64,000 nucleotides of DNA from Entomomonas sp. E2T0 (lineage in GTDB: Bacteria; Pseudomonadota; Gammaproteobacteria; Pseudomonadales; Pseudomonadaceae). The notes beneath the pieces were generated by a model that was not told the origin of the DNA, searched no databases, and worked only from the letters and a program-made list of their open reading frames with translations. The translations under genes and the position numbers were made by a program. Below are positions 1 through 8,602 of this stretch, in pieces. The stretch is taken from NCBI RefSeq assembly GCF_025985425.1, contig NZ_CP094972.1:3089540-3153539 (forward strand). Reading direction: 5' to 3'. The first letter of the stretch is position 1. Each line of letters starts with the position of its first letter.

Positions 1-47
1 CTGACAGTTTACGTGTTGGCTTATTTACTTCCACTGACAACTTCTAA
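1..47 (+). CDS. fabA: 3-hydroxydecanoyl-ACP dehydratase FabA, C-terminal end only
   Basis: Only the last 14 codons and the stop lie in the window. The frame reads [14 protein letters not shown] and then TAA at 45-47. The VGLF..T..F ending is the usual FabA C-terminus. FabA dehydrates and isomerises the C10 intermediate in unsaturated fatty acid synthesis and is normally followed by fabB, as here, with an 11-base gap. The identification rests on this short tail plus the neighbour. Confidence 0.8.
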   Translation, partial: DSLRVGLFTSTDNF

Positions 48-58
48 GGGTTATTCGT

Positions 59-1279
59 ATGCGTCGAGTTGTGATTACTGGTTTAGGCATAACCTCTTGC
101 CTAGGCAACGATAAAGAAACTGTTTCTACTAGTCTTCGTACTAGCCGTTCAGGTATCCGTTTTAATCCAGAATATGCGGAAATGGGGTTACGCAGTAATG
201 TTTGTGGGTCAATTGATCTTAATTTAGAAGAGCTTATTGATCGTAAAATTAAACGTTTTATGGGTGACGCTGCTGCCTTCTCCTATTTAGCAATGAAACA
301 GGCTATTGCTGATGCTAATTTAACTGAAGAGCAAGTATCTAACCCTCGTGTTGGTTTAATTGCTGGTAGTGGTGGTGCTTCTACCTTTAATCAAATGGAA
401 GCATTAGATACACTTCGTGAAAAAGGCATTAAACGTGTAGGTCCTTATCGTGTTACCCGTACTATGGGTAGTACAGTATCTGCTTGTTTAGCTACACCTT
501 TTAAAATCAAAGGTCTTAACTACTCTGTTTCGTCAGCTTGCGCTACAAGTGCTCACTGTATTGGAATTGCTATGGAGCAAATCCAAATGGGTAAACAAGA
601 CATAGTATTTGCTGGCGGTGGTGAAGAAGAACATTGGACACAATCATTCCTATTTGATGCTATGGGTGCCCTTTCAAGCCAATACAATGATACCCCTGAA
701 AAAGCATCGCGTGCCTATGATGCTAACCGTGATGGTTTCGTTATTGCAGGCGGTGGTGGTATGTTAGTGGTTGAAGAACTAGAACATGCCTTAAAACGTG
801 GCGCTAAAATCTATGCTGAATTAGTAGGTTATGGTGCAACTTCTGATGGTTATGACATGGTTGCACCAAGCGGCGAAGGTGCTCTACGTTGCATGCAACA
901 AGCACTATCTACAGTAACTGGCCCTATTGACTATCTTAACACACATGGCACTTCAACACCTGTAGGTGATATTGCTGAAATTAAAGCAGTTCGTGAAATG
1001 TTTAAAGATGGCAAAGTACCTCCTATTAGTTCTACTAAGAGCTTATCAGGTCACTCATTAGGTGCTGCTGGTGTACAAGAAGCTATTTACAGCTTATTGA
1101 TGATGGAAGGTAACTTTATTGCTGGCTCTGCTAATATTGAAACATTAGATCCAGAAGTAGCAGATTTACCTATCCAAACATCAACAGTAGAAAACGTAAC
1201 GCTAAACCATGTTATGTCTAATAGCTTCGGTTTCGGTGGCACTAACGCTACTTTAGTGTTCAAACGTTTTGAAAAATAA
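59..1279 (+). CDS. fabB: 3-oxoacyl-ACP synthase I (beta-ketoacyl-ACP synthase I)
   Basis: Condensing enzyme that elongates acyl-ACP with malonyl-ACP and is needed for unsaturated fatty acids; cytoplasmic. The 406 residues are the normal length for the family. The thiolase fold carries the Cys-His-His triad: Cys161 in the SSACATS segment, His in [11 protein letters not shown] near residue 297, and His in [11 protein letters not shown] near 332. The C-terminal glycine-rich NSFGFGGTN motif is present. The ATG at 59 has a TAAGGG ribosome site that overlaps the fabA stop, so fabA and fabB are one transcript. A strong intrinsic terminator follows. Confidence 0.96.
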   Translation: MRRVVITGLGITSCLGNDKETVSTSLRTSRSGIRFNPEYAEMGLRSNVCGSIDLNLEELIDRKIKRFMGDAAAFSYLAMKQAIADANLTEEQVSNPRVGLIAGSGGASTFNQMEALDTLREKGIKRVGPYRVTRTMGSTVSACLATPFKIKGLNYSVSSACATSAHCIGIAMEQIQMGKQDIVFAGGGEEEHWTQSFLFDAMGALSSQYNDTPEKASRAYDANRDGFVIAGGGGMLVVEELEHALKRGAKIYAELVGYGATSDGYDMVAPSGEGALRCMQQALSTVTGPIDYLNTHGTSTPVGDIAEIKAVREMFKDGKVPPISSTKSLSGHSLGAAGVQEAIYSLLMMEGNFIAGSANIETLDPEVADLPIQTSTVENVTLNHVMSNSFGFGGTNATLVFKRFEK

Positions 1280-1293
1280 TTTGAATATAAAAC

Positions 1294-1320
1294 AAAAGGG
1301 GCTGTTAAAGCCCCTTTTTT
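1294..1320 (+). terminator. Intrinsic terminator after fabB
   Basis: A 10-bp stem, AAAAGGGGCT (1294-1303) with AGCCCCTTTT (1309-1318), has a 5-base loop and ends in a T run. The A run on the left makes it usable also for mlaA, which converges from the other side. Confidence 0.9.
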
Positions 1321-1342
1321 ATTACTTATATTTTTAACTTAA

Positions 1343-2050
1343 TTAAAAGTCATCTTCCACATAACCTTTGATTTTATATTCACGGGTTTCTAAATAAGCA
1401 TTACGTATAAAAATATAAGGATCCCCCACTATCATCCCTTCTAAAGATAATAAGCGAGCCCGAGTATCTAAAATCTCACCACCCCAAATACCATAGGCAA
1501 CACCGTTATCATTAATATAAGGTGTAACATCCATAAAGAAATCTGGCACTTTACCTGTAGCATCTCTAACAGTACTAGGGCCTAAGAACGGCAACATTAA
1601 ATAAGGACCACTAGGTACGCCCCAATGTGCTAGCGTTAAACCAAAATCTTGATCACTACGTTGCAGTCCCATTTTAGAGCCAACATCAAAGAAACCTAAC
1701 AAACCAAAAGTACTATTAAAACCAAAACGTGCTAAATCAACACCAGCATCATGAAGTTTTAACTGTAGTACATTATTACCAAAATTTTGAACCTCACCTA
1801 AGTTATCAGCCATATTACTGACACCTGTTTGTACAAACTTTGGAGTAACCCATTGGTATCCCTTAGCAATAGGTTTTAAAGTATAACGGTCAACCGTATC
1901 ATTAAACTTATAAACCCCTCTGTTAAAACCTTGCCATGGATCATTTGTTTCGGCCCAACAATTACTAAATAAAGCTACACTCAAACAAACGCTTAAACTA
2001 ATTTGCTTAAGAAACTTATTGGCCTTTTTCTTCCCAGAGACCAGCTTCAT
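1343..2050 (-). CDS. mlaA: MlaA (VacJ) family outer-membrane phospholipid transport protein
   Basis: MlaA removes mislocalised phospholipids from the outer leaflet of the outer membrane and passes them to the MlaC shuttle. The 235 residues hold the family signatures NDPWQGFNRGVYKFND, then FGFNSTFGLLGFFDVG, then a DFGLTLAHWGVPSGPYLMLPFLGPS segment near residues 134-160. The N-terminus has a basic stretch and a hydrophobic core typical of an export signal. The only Cys near the cleavage site (residue 31, in FSNCWAE) lacks a canonical lipobox, and a signal peptidase I site after CWA is equally plausible. No other mla gene is nearby. It diverges from ntrB. Confidence 0.93.
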   Translation of the reverse strand: MKLVSGKKKANKFLKQISLSVCLSVALFSNCWAETNDPWQGFNRGVYKFNDTVDRYTLKPIAKGYQWVTPKFVQTGVSNMADNLGEVQNFGNNVLQLKLHDAGVDLARFGFNSTFGLLGFFDVGSKMGLQRSDQDFGLTLAHWGVPSGPYLMLPFLGPSTVRDATGKVPDFFMDVTPYINDNGVAYGIWGGEILDTRARLLSLEGMIVGDPYIFIRNAYLETREYKIKGYVEDDF

Positions 2051-2207
2051 AATTAATTATCTCCAGCTTGTCATATATTTTTATAAAGGATAAACCGCTA
2101 TATTATATAGAAATAAACTTACCAACAATAATTTTATCATCGGTTATTTCGCTTTTTTATACCAAAGTTCAGCAAAAGTTTATATTGCACCATAATAAAT
2201 TGAAAAC

Positions 2208-2222
2208 GCACAAAAATAGTGC
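2208..2222. promoter_or_regulatory. NtrC box upstream of ntrBC
   Basis: GCACAAAAATAGTGC is a perfect GCAC-N7-GTGC inverted repeat, the established NtrC (GlnG) recognition pattern. A half site, TTGCACCA, begins at 2186. The box lies about 90 bases upstream of the sigma-54-type promoter at 2304-2320, a normal enhancer distance. Autoregulation of ntrBC is inferred from this layout. Confidence 0.65.
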
Positions 2223-2303
2223 ATAATTTAATTGACGATAATTTAGACCAAAGAAATCATAGTAAATTCCGCTTATCTAATGAAAGATAATAGGCATTTG
2301 TTA

Positions 2304-2320
2304 TTGGTTTAATTCTTGCA
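2304..2320 (+). promoter_or_regulatory. Candidate sigma-54 (-24/-12) promoter for ntrBC
   Basis: TTGG at 2304-2307 and TTGCA at 2316-2320 put the invariant GG (2306-2307) and GC (2318-2319) exactly 10 bases apart, as RpoN promoters require. The -24 element lacks the CAC of TGGCAC, so it may be weak. The start of transcription would be near 2331, which leaves about 20 bases of leader before the ATG at 2352. Confidence 0.55.
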
Positions 2321-2351
2321 TTACCTTATGCAAGCAATGAGACAACGAGTT

Positions 2352-3410
2352 ATGACACTATCAACAACACTCAATAAACTATTACTAGATAATTTAACCA
2401 CTACTGTTATTTTATTAAATAGTAAGTTGCATATTAAATATATTAATCCTGCTGCTGAAATTATGCTCTCAACAAGCTTTCAACGCTGTGTCAATCTTCC
2501 AATAACAGATATTGTCTCTGAAAAAACAGAATCGCTCACTTTACAACAAGTACTCGAAAAGGGGCAAGCATGCACCAAACATGATGCATGCTTAGTGACT
2601 AGTAATAATCAAGAAGTTATGGCTGATTATATTATTACTCCTATAACATCAGAAAATAAGACGCTTTTCCTGATAGAAATTATTGTACTGGATATTTTAA
2701 GAGTTTCTCGTGAAGAGGTTATTCTCTCCCAACAAGAAGGTAATAAGTTGTTAATTAGAGGATTAGCCCATGAAATTAAAAATCCATTAGGTGGTATTCG
2801 TGGCGCTGCTCAACTACTTGAACGCGCCCTTACAGATAACTCTTTTAAAGAATATACTAATATTCTTATCGAAGAAGCAGATAGATTATGTAATTTAGTA
2901 GACCGTATGCTAGGCTCTAATAAACTTCCAAATTATCAAATGACTAATATTCATGAAATATTAGAACGTGTTTATCAACTTATTACTGCTGAAAGCCAAG
3001 GTAATATTCATTTAATTAAAGATTATGATCCTAGTATTCCTGAAATCATTGTTGATGCAGAACAAATTATACAAGCAGTACTTAATATTACTCGCAATGC
3101 ACTTGAAGCTTTACAAAATTCAGCCATTGAAGACCCTAAAATTATTCTAAAAACACGTGTTTTACGTCAATTTACGATAGGAACCATTCGCCATCGACTA
3201 GTTATTAATATTGATATTACCGATAATGGCCCTGGTATTCCTCCTCATATTAAAGATACTTTATTTTTTCCTATGGTAAGTGGTCGACCTGAAGGTACAG
3301 GTCTTGGACTAGCCATTACCCAAAATATTATTACTCAGCATAAAGGGGCTATCGAATGTCATAGTCAATCAGGGAATACCAAGTTTTCTATTTTTCTACC
3401 CTTAGAATAA
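2352..3410 (+). CDS. ntrB: Nitrogen regulation sensor histidine kinase NtrB (GlnL)
   Basis: Cytoplasmic kinase that phosphorylates NtrC when nitrogen is short and is switched to phosphatase by PII. From the ATG at 2352 it is 352 residues. The N-terminal PAS domain begins LNKLLLDNLTTTVILL, the form found in pseudomonads. The H box is GLAHEIKNPLGG with His near residue 140, and the ATP-binding N, G1 and G2 boxes include DNGPGIP and GTGLGLAI. The frame runs back to a TTG at 2316, but family alignment and the -12 element, which overlaps that TTG, both favour 2352. ntrC follows after 14 bases. Confidence 0.94.
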   Translation: MTLSTTLNKLLLDNLTTTVILLNSKLHIKYINPAAEIMLSTSFQRCVNLPITDIVSEKTESLTLQQVLEKGQACTKHDACLVTSNNQEVMADYIITPITSENKTLFLIEIIVLDILRVSREEVILSQQEGNKLLIRGLAHEIKNPLGGIRGAAQLLERALTDNSFKEYTNILIEEADRLCNLVDRMLGSNKLPNYQMTNIHEILERVYQLITAESQGNIHLIKDYDPSIPEIIVDAEQIIQAVLNITRNALEALQNSAIEDPKIILKTRVLRQFTIGTIRHRLVINIDITDNGPGIPPHIKDTLFFPMVSGRPEGTGLGLAITQNIITQHKGAIECHSQSGNTKFSIFLPLE

Positions 3411-3424
3411 GGAATAACACTATT

Positions 3425-4855
3425 ATGAGTCACACTGAAAATGTTTGGATCGTCGATGATGATCGCTCAATACGCTGGGTATTAGAGAAAGCATTACAAC
3501 AAGCAAATATGCAAACCCAGACTTTTGATAATGTTGATGCTGTGTTAAATGCCTTAGAGTACAGTAAACCTAATGTCATAATTTCTGACATCCGTATGCC
3601 AGGTAGTAGTGGCTTTGATTTACTAGGTCATATAAAAGCGAACTATTCAGATATTCCTGTAATTATCATTACGGCTCATTCTGATTTAGACAGCGCTGTT
3701 GCCTCCTATCAAAGTGGGGCTTTTGAATACTTACCTAAGCCCTTTGATGTTGATGAAGCAATCTCACTAGTAAAACGTGCTTATATTCATAGCCAAGAAA
3801 CAAACAATAAAACCCCAGCTATTGAACCTATCGAACCTGCTTCTGAAATTATAGGTGAAGCACCAGCCATGCAGGAAGTTTTTAGGGCTATTGGTCGACT
3901 AAGCCAGTCAAATATCAGTGTACTTATCAATGGCGAGTCAGGAACAGGTAAAGAGCTAGTTGCTCATGCACTACACCGTCATAGTCCAAGAGCAAAAGCA
4001 CCCTTTATTGCATTAAACATGGCGGCTATTCCTAAAGACTTAATGGAGTCTGAACTTTTTGGCCATGAAAAAGGTGCCTTTACTGGTGCAGCAACACTTC
4101 GTCGCGGTCGTTTTGAGCAAGCCAATGGCGGTACTTTGTTTCTTGATGAAATTGGTGATATGCCCGCTGACACACAAACCAGACTATTACGGGTATTAGC
4201 GGATGGTGAATTCTATCGTGTGGGTGGGCATATACCCATTAAAGTGGATGTACGTATTATCGCTGCTACTCACCAAAATATTGAAATGTTAGTACAAGAG
4301 GGAAAATTTCGCGAAGATTTATTTCATCGCCTCAACGTTATTCGTATCCATATACCTCGCTTATCTAACCGCCGCGAAGATATCCCTGCCCTAACCAAGC
4401 ATTTTTTACAAAATACCGCCAAAGAACTGGCGGTAGAACCCAAAGTGCTTAAACCAGAAACTGAAGAATATTTAAAAAACCTTCCTTGGCCAGGCAATGT
4501 ACGTCAACTAGAAAATATTTGCCGTTGGATCACTGTAATGGCATCAGGTAGAGAAGTACATATTGATGATCTACCACCTGAAGTGCTTAATCAAACTAAA
4601 CCAGAAACTCCATCAGGTAGTTGGCAACAAAACTTAAAACTATGGGCCGAACAAGCCCTTAAGCAAGGTCAAACCAATCTATTGGGCGAAGCTATGCCTA
4701 CTTTTGAGAAGGTAATGATTGAAACCACACTAAAACATACTGCCGGCCGCCGTCGAGAGGCAGCTTTCCTATTAGGTTGGGGTCGAAACACTCTTACTAG
4801 AAAAATAAAAGAACTCAATATGGATGCTGATCATGTTGCAACGGATGAAGAATAA
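3425..4855 (+). CDS. ntrC: Nitrogen regulation response regulator NtrC (GlnG)
   Basis: Sigma-54 enhancer-binding activator of nitrogen-assimilation genes, 476 residues. The receiver domain (1-120) has acidic residues DDD at 11-13, phospho-acceptor Asp55 in ISDIRMPG, and Lys in PKPFD. The AAA+ domain has Walker A GESGTGKE (170-177) and the sigma-54 contact loop GAFTGA (217-222). The C-terminal Fis-type helix-turn-helix is seen in [17 protein letters not shown]. It is the second gene of the ntrBC operon and ends at a hairpin shared with the convergent transporter. Confidence 0.96.
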   Translation: MSHTENVWIVDDDRSIRWVLEKALQQANMQTQTFDNVDAVLNALEYSKPNVIISDIRMPGSSGFDLLGHIKANYSDIPVIIITAHSDLDSAVASYQSGAFEYLPKPFDVDEAISLVKRAYIHSQETNNKTPAIEPIEPASEIIGEAPAMQEVFRAIGRLSQSNISVLINGESGTGKELVAHALHRHSPRAKAPFIALNMAAIPKDLMESELFGHEKGAFTGAATLRRGRFEQANGGTLFLDEIGDMPADTQTRLLRVLADGEFYRVGGHIPIKVDVRIIAATHQNIEMLVQEGKFREDLFHRLNVIRIHIPRLSNRREDIPALTKHFLQNTAKELAVEPKVLKPETEEYLKNLPWPGNVRQLENICRWITVMASGREVHIDDLPPEVLNQTKPETPSGSWQQNLKLWAEQALKQGQTNLLGEAMPTFEKVMIETTLKHTAGRRREAAFLLGWGRNTLTRKIKELNMDADHVATDEE

Positions 4856-4869
4856 CAAACTTGACTAAT

Positions 4870-4910
4870 AAGGTTATTCTAAATTAAAAGAATAACCTTT
4901 TAGTTAGTTT
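4870..4910. terminator. Hairpin terminator between ntrC and the MFS gene
   Basis: An 11-bp perfect stem, AAGGTTATTCT (4870-4880) with AGAATAACCTT (4889-4899), has an 8-base loop and a T-rich tail. It lies between convergent genes and probably serves both. Confidence 0.75.
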
Positions 4911-6094
4911 TTATTGGGTCTAGCAAATCCTGCTAAACAAAGCACAACAATACTAGATAGAAATAATGCAATAAATGCTAAGTGTAAACCTATAGCATGG
5001 GCTAAAAAACCTATCATTGGGGGACCTAATAACATCATTACATACCCCATCATCGCAACTGAGGCTATGGCAGCCGCAGATGACATCTCCTTGGTTTTAA
5101 CTCTGGCTGCCAAGGTCAGTAAACAAGGAAAAATAATTGCCATACCAATACCAGACAAAGCAAACCCTATAATAGCAACGATAGGAAAATAGCTAATTAA
5201 AGCAATAAATAACCCTAACACTGAGCAAGCAGCACCCCATTGAATTGCTCTGATTGCTCCCACATAATCCACCCAACGATCACCAAATAAACGACCTACA
5301 GCCATAGTCCCTGTAAAAAAAGCTAAGCCAAGTGCAGCCAACCATTCTTGAGCACCCATATTCTCTAAAAATAAAGCTGACCAATCAGCCATTGCTCCTT
5401 CAACAAATACAGCAGCTGAAGCCACACAACCAAGAATCCACAATTTACCTTTTGGTAAGACAATAATTGGTACCTTAATCTCAGCTCTAATTTCATCAGT
5501 AATATTATCTGTTGAATGTAATAGATACCTTTGATTGATAACCACACCTATAATCAATAAAATCGCAACCATAGATAAATGATAAGCAGGTGTTATAGCA
5601 AACTTTGCTAATAGCCCACCCAATAACGATCCTAGCATAGCACCTACACTAAAAAGACCATGAAAAGAAGACATAATTGAGCGTTGATATATACGTTCTA
5701 AAGCTGCCGCCTGATCATTCATAGAAATATCTATTAACCCCATGCCTGCACCAAACACTATGAAAGCCCCAGCTAATGTCCATACATTAGGTGCTATTCC
5801 AATCAAAAACACAGAGAGTATTGTTAAATAAGCAGCAATAATGGTAGTTCTTCTACTAGAAAAATGACCAATAAGAAAACTAGACAGTAATGTAGCAATA
5901 AAAGAGCTTAAAACAGGACATAATAATAAAAATCCCCAATCCATTTTGGTTAATTGTAATTTTTCCTGAATAAAAGGGGTACGAACAGCCCAACTACTAA
6001 AGCTCATCCCAGCCACACCAAAAAAGAAAGCTATAGAAATACGTAGCCTAGAAAGCTTTAATTGTTGAGTTGCTGAAGCAGATAATGATGACAT
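4904..6094 (-). CDS. Major facilitator superfamily transporter, YbjJ/FucP-like
   Basis: Predicted 12-helix inner-membrane permease, 396 residues. The early SWAVRTPFIQEKLQL segment and the GLIDISMNDQAAALE and SSFHGLFSVGAMLG motifs in the first half match the YbjJ-type branch of the family. The substrate is unknown; YbjJ relatives are annotated only as putative permeases. The gene stands alone, converging on ntrC, with a long non-coding stretch upstream. Family assignment is firm and function is not. Confidence 0.8.
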   Translation of the reverse strand: MSSLSASATQQLKLSRLRISIAFFFGVAGMSFSSWAVRTPFIQEKLQLTKMDWGFLLLCPVLSSFIATLLSSFLIGHFSSRRTTIIAAYLTILSVFLIGIAPNVWTLAGAFIVFGAGMGLIDISMNDQAAALERIYQRSIMSSFHGLFSVGAMLGSLLGGLLAKFAITPAYHLSMVAILLIIGVVINQRYLLHSTDNITDEIRAEIKVPIIVLPKGKLWILGCVASAAVFVEGAMADWSALFLENMGAQEWLAALGLAFFTGTMAVGRLFGDRWVDYVGAIRAIQWGAACSVLGLFIALISYFPIVAIIGFALSGIGMAIIFPCLLTLAARVKTKEMSSAAAIASVAMMGYVMMLLGPPMIGFLAHAIGLHLAFIALFLSSIVVLCLAGFARPNKN

Positions 6095-6468
6095 AAACCA
6101 TAATCGACCAATTAAATAAGGGGTGTATTGTACGGTAAAAGCTTATTTTGTCGATTATATTCTTGGCTATGCCTCTTATATTCACCTCTTAAAGACTCAT
6201 TAATTAGTATTAGATCGTAGCCCTCAAAGATTTATACCCCTTAAAAAATTGATCTTCATCAGTAAGTTACCATTCCCCTGTAGCAGTTAGTCGCAAAAAA
6301 CCAATTTTTTTGAAAAAATACCTTGAAAATGGCTTACAAAGTTATAAAATCTTTAATTATCTGCATTATATGTATTGATTATCTAACGCAGTTAAGGTAG
6401 TTTTATCCATACTCTGTTATTAGGGTATTATTTGCTTTAAACTTTTCCCATCATTAAGGAATATATGT
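6095..6468. promoter_or_regulatory. Intergenic region with candidate HU promoter
   Basis: This 374-base gap lies between divergent genes. The best promoter match toward HU is TTGAAA (6323-6328), a 16-base spacer, and TAAAAT (6345-6350), which leaves a leader of about 110 bases. The ribosome site AAGGA sits shortly before the ATG at 6469. No RNA gene or coding frame is evident in the rest of the gap. Confidence 0.4.
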
Positions 6469-6777
6469 ATGAACAAAGCTGAACTTGTAAATGCAATTGC
6501 TAGCAAAGCTGAGATTACTCAAACTGAAGCTAATAAAGTATTAAATGCTGTATTAGAAACTATTACTGAAACTCTAAAAAAAGAAGAGTCTATTGTATTA
6601 GTAGGTTTTGGTACTTTTGAGGTTAAAGCTCGTGCTGCACGCGTTGCTAGAAATTTAAGAACTGGCGAACCAATGACTATCCCAGCTAAGAAAGTTCCTA
6701 GTTTCAGAGCAGGTAAGGGTCTTAAAGAAGCTGTTAATCAAGCTAAGAAACCAGCTGCTAAAAAGGGTAAGAAATAA
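6469..6777 (+). CDS. HU family DNA-binding protein with lysine-rich tail
   Basis: Nucleoid protein that binds and bends DNA as a dimer. Residues 1-90 are a standard HU fold: MNKAELVNAIASKAEIT helices, the VLVGFGTFEVKARAAR strand, and the RNLRTGEPMTIPA DNA-clasping arm. The usual HU ends at about residue 90 (AVN). This one continues for 12 residues, QAKKPAAKKGKK, a short histone-H1-like tail. At 102 residues it is longer than the common 90-residue form. Which HU paralogue it corresponds to in Pseudomonas (hupA, hupB or hupN) cannot be settled here. Confidence 0.93.
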   Translation: MNKAELVNAIASKAEITQTEANKVLNAVLETITETLKKEESIVLVGFGTFEVKARAARVARNLRTGEPMTIPAKKVPSFRAGKGLKEAVNQAKKPAAKKGKK

Positions 6778-6803
6778 TCTAACTACTTTGATTATTTCAA
6801 AAT

Positions 6804-6840
6804 AAAAAGCAGATAGCTTTAAAACTAGCTGCTTTTTATT
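6804..6840 (+). terminator. Terminator after HU
   Basis: AAAAAGCAG (6804-6812) pairs with CTGCTTTTT (6829-6837). The stem can extend inward past one mismatch through TAG/CTA, and it ends in a T run. Confidence 0.75.
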
Positions 6841-6971
6841 CTTTCCCCTCTTACAACACTCCCCCTCCCCATAAAAATTTTAACTATTTCACAGTATATA
6901 AAACAATTTTAGATACTCTAGTGTTTTATGAGTATAATTGCTCATCATTAAATTCACTATTGGAATGTAAT

Positions 6972-8057
6972 ATGACTTTTTCGCTTAAACCATTAGCAGC
7001 CATACTACTATCTAGTTTTGTTTGTTTAAGTTTTGCTCAAACAACTACACTGCCTGATCTAACAACAACTGTTAATCAAATTAAACAAAACTTACCTAAA
7101 CAACTATCTACAGATTTATTATTAACTGATATTAATTACGATCACCAAAAACAAATCCTTATCTATACAGCTACACTGTTGGATCCTCAACGCATAATTA
7201 ACAAAACTGAGCAAGATAAGGTCACTAATGAAATTTGTTACAACCCCACTTTACGTTCTGCCATAAATTTAGGCATGACTGTTAGTTTCTTTTATTATGG
7301 AATGAATAAAGATCTTTTAAAAAATATTGTTATCACAGAATCGTCTTGTGAACTTAACTTTAAACAATTTGAAAGCCAGTTAAACAAAGAGCTCACACAA
7401 ATAAAAACCTCGCTTCCCCATCCACTTAATAGTCAATTTATCGCTTTCAATATTAATTATGATGCAAACCAAAAGACTATTTCAATTGATGCCAAAGCTG
7501 ATAAAGAGTCAATTAATATCAACGAAATGACAAAAGAAGACAATATTAATTTAATCTGTAACCATCCTTATTTTTCCAAATTAACAGAAAAATATATTAG
7601 TTTTCATTTAAAATATTATGGAAAAGATGAAAATAAACTAGTCAAAGACTTTTCAGTAGATCTAAGAGACTGCAAAAACCCCACTGGTGCAGAAACAGCT
7701 ATAGAGGATGACTTAGATAAACAATTAGCTCAAGAAGCAAAAACTATCAAGCAAAATCTTAATGCACTTAGCAATGATAGCATTCAACTGACTGATGTAG
7801 GCTATAATCCACAACAACGAACTATTTGGAATAAAGCCATCATTAAACAACCTAATATCACACCTGCACAAATCAATCCCAATATGAATATTGCTGGTTT
7901 ATGTAATAACCCTACTACTCGTCAAACGATAAACAAAGGCGTTACTTATCAATATAGTTACTATGATACTAACAACAACCTATTAACTAGTTTTGCTATT
8001 GATAAAGAAACTTGCCGATCATTTGATCAAACAGCCAATATACTATTACAAAGATAG
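6972..8057 (+). CDS. Exported protein of three tandem copies of one unknown domain
   Basis: Not a family I recognise. From the ATG at 6972 the product is 361 residues; the frame extends back to 6921, but a signal peptide (basic start, hydrophobic core, cleavage after SFA near residue 22) begins at 6972. The mature part is three repeats of about 93 residues: 35-127, 142-235 and 257-349. Each starts I-K-x-x-L/S-x, has an x-Y-D/N-x-x-Q-x-x-I strand, a Cys followed by N-x-P/H, a run ending Y-Y-G/D, and a final Cys. The Cys pairs are 89/126, 196/234 and 311/348, that is 37-38 residues apart each time, which suggests one disulfide per repeat in the periplasm. Confidence 0.75.
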   Translation: MTFSLKPLAAILLSSFVCLSFAQTTTLPDLTTTVNQIKQNLPKQLSTDLLLTDINYDHQKQILIYTATLLDPQRIINKTEQDKVTNEICYNPTLRSAINLGMTVSFFYYGMNKDLLKNIVITESSCELNFKQFESQLNKELTQIKTSLPHPLNSQFIAFNINYDANQKTISIDAKADKESININEMTKEDNINLICNHPYFSKLTEKYISFHLKYYGKDENKLVKDFSVDLRDCKNPTGAETAIEDDLDKQLAQEAKTIKQNLNALSNDSIQLTDVGYNPQQRTIWNKAIIKQPNITPAQINPNMNIAGLCNNPTTRQTINKGVTYQYSYYDTNNNLLTSFAIDKETCRSFDQTANILLQR

Positions 8058-8067
8058 CTACTTGTTG

Positions 8068-8097
8068 TTGCTACCCTTATATTATAAAGGGTAGCAA
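8068..8097 (+). terminator. Hairpin after the three-repeat gene
   Basis: A perfect 11-bp stem, TTGCTACCCTT (8068-8078) with AAGGGTAGCAA (8087-8097). No T run follows, so termination may need help or the hairpin may have another role. Confidence 0.45.
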
Positions 8098-8191
8098 TCT
8101 ATATAAGTTCTATATTCAACTCCCTTTCTTTATTTATTAATTTTCCTATAATAAACACTACCCTATTAAATTCTAACTACCCGAGATTATC

Positions 8192-8593
8192 ATGCCAGAA
8201 TTTTCAGATATTTTTATTGCTAAAAATCCAGAAGATGCGGTTAACTATAATATTTTAGAACACAGTCACCCTTATATTGCACTCAATGACTTCACTGATT
8301 ATGAACTCAGTGCTTTATGGGCAAGCCTTACCAATAGCCGAGTTAAAGAAATACATGAGTTAGAGTTTATTGAAATAGATTCAGATGCCATACTCTATCG
8401 ACTACCAGAGCCTTTTTTTAAAGCACTAGTAACCTTAGAGGATGCAGATTTAATCTCAGCTGCCGCTATTTGGGCTGAACACAATGAAATTCATTGGCGA
8501 TTACCCCATGCTCAACAAAAGCTAGAAGAAATAAGAGCGTTAGCCAAACAAGCACAACTAGAAAATAAAGAATTGTACTTAATATTAGCTTAA
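8192..8593 (+). CDS. Hypothetical protein upstream of kptA
   Basis: A 133-residue acidic soluble protein with no signal or membrane segment and no family I can name. It contains HPYIALNDFTDYELSALWASL near residues 26-46, a central stretch on filling and emptying helices around FFKALVTLEDADLISAAAIWAEH, and an Ala/Gln/Glu-rich last helix. The ATG at 8192 follows a GAG ribosome site. kptA begins 9 bases downstream on the same strand, so the two are probably cotranscribed. A partner role to KptA is only a guess from that spacing. Confidence 0.6.
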   Translation: MPEFSDIFIAKNPEDAVNYNILEHSHPYIALNDFTDYELSALWASLTNSRVKEIHELEFIEIDSDAILYRLPEPFFKALVTLEDADLISAAAIWAEHNEIHWRLPHAQQKLEEIRALAKQAQLENKELYLILA

Positions 8594-8602
8594 GCTAAAT
8601 AC

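Noticed and set aside
2316-2351. TTG-initiated N-terminal extension of NtrB
   Set aside because: It overlaps the predicted -12 promoter element and is not part of the family; ATG 2352 fits better.
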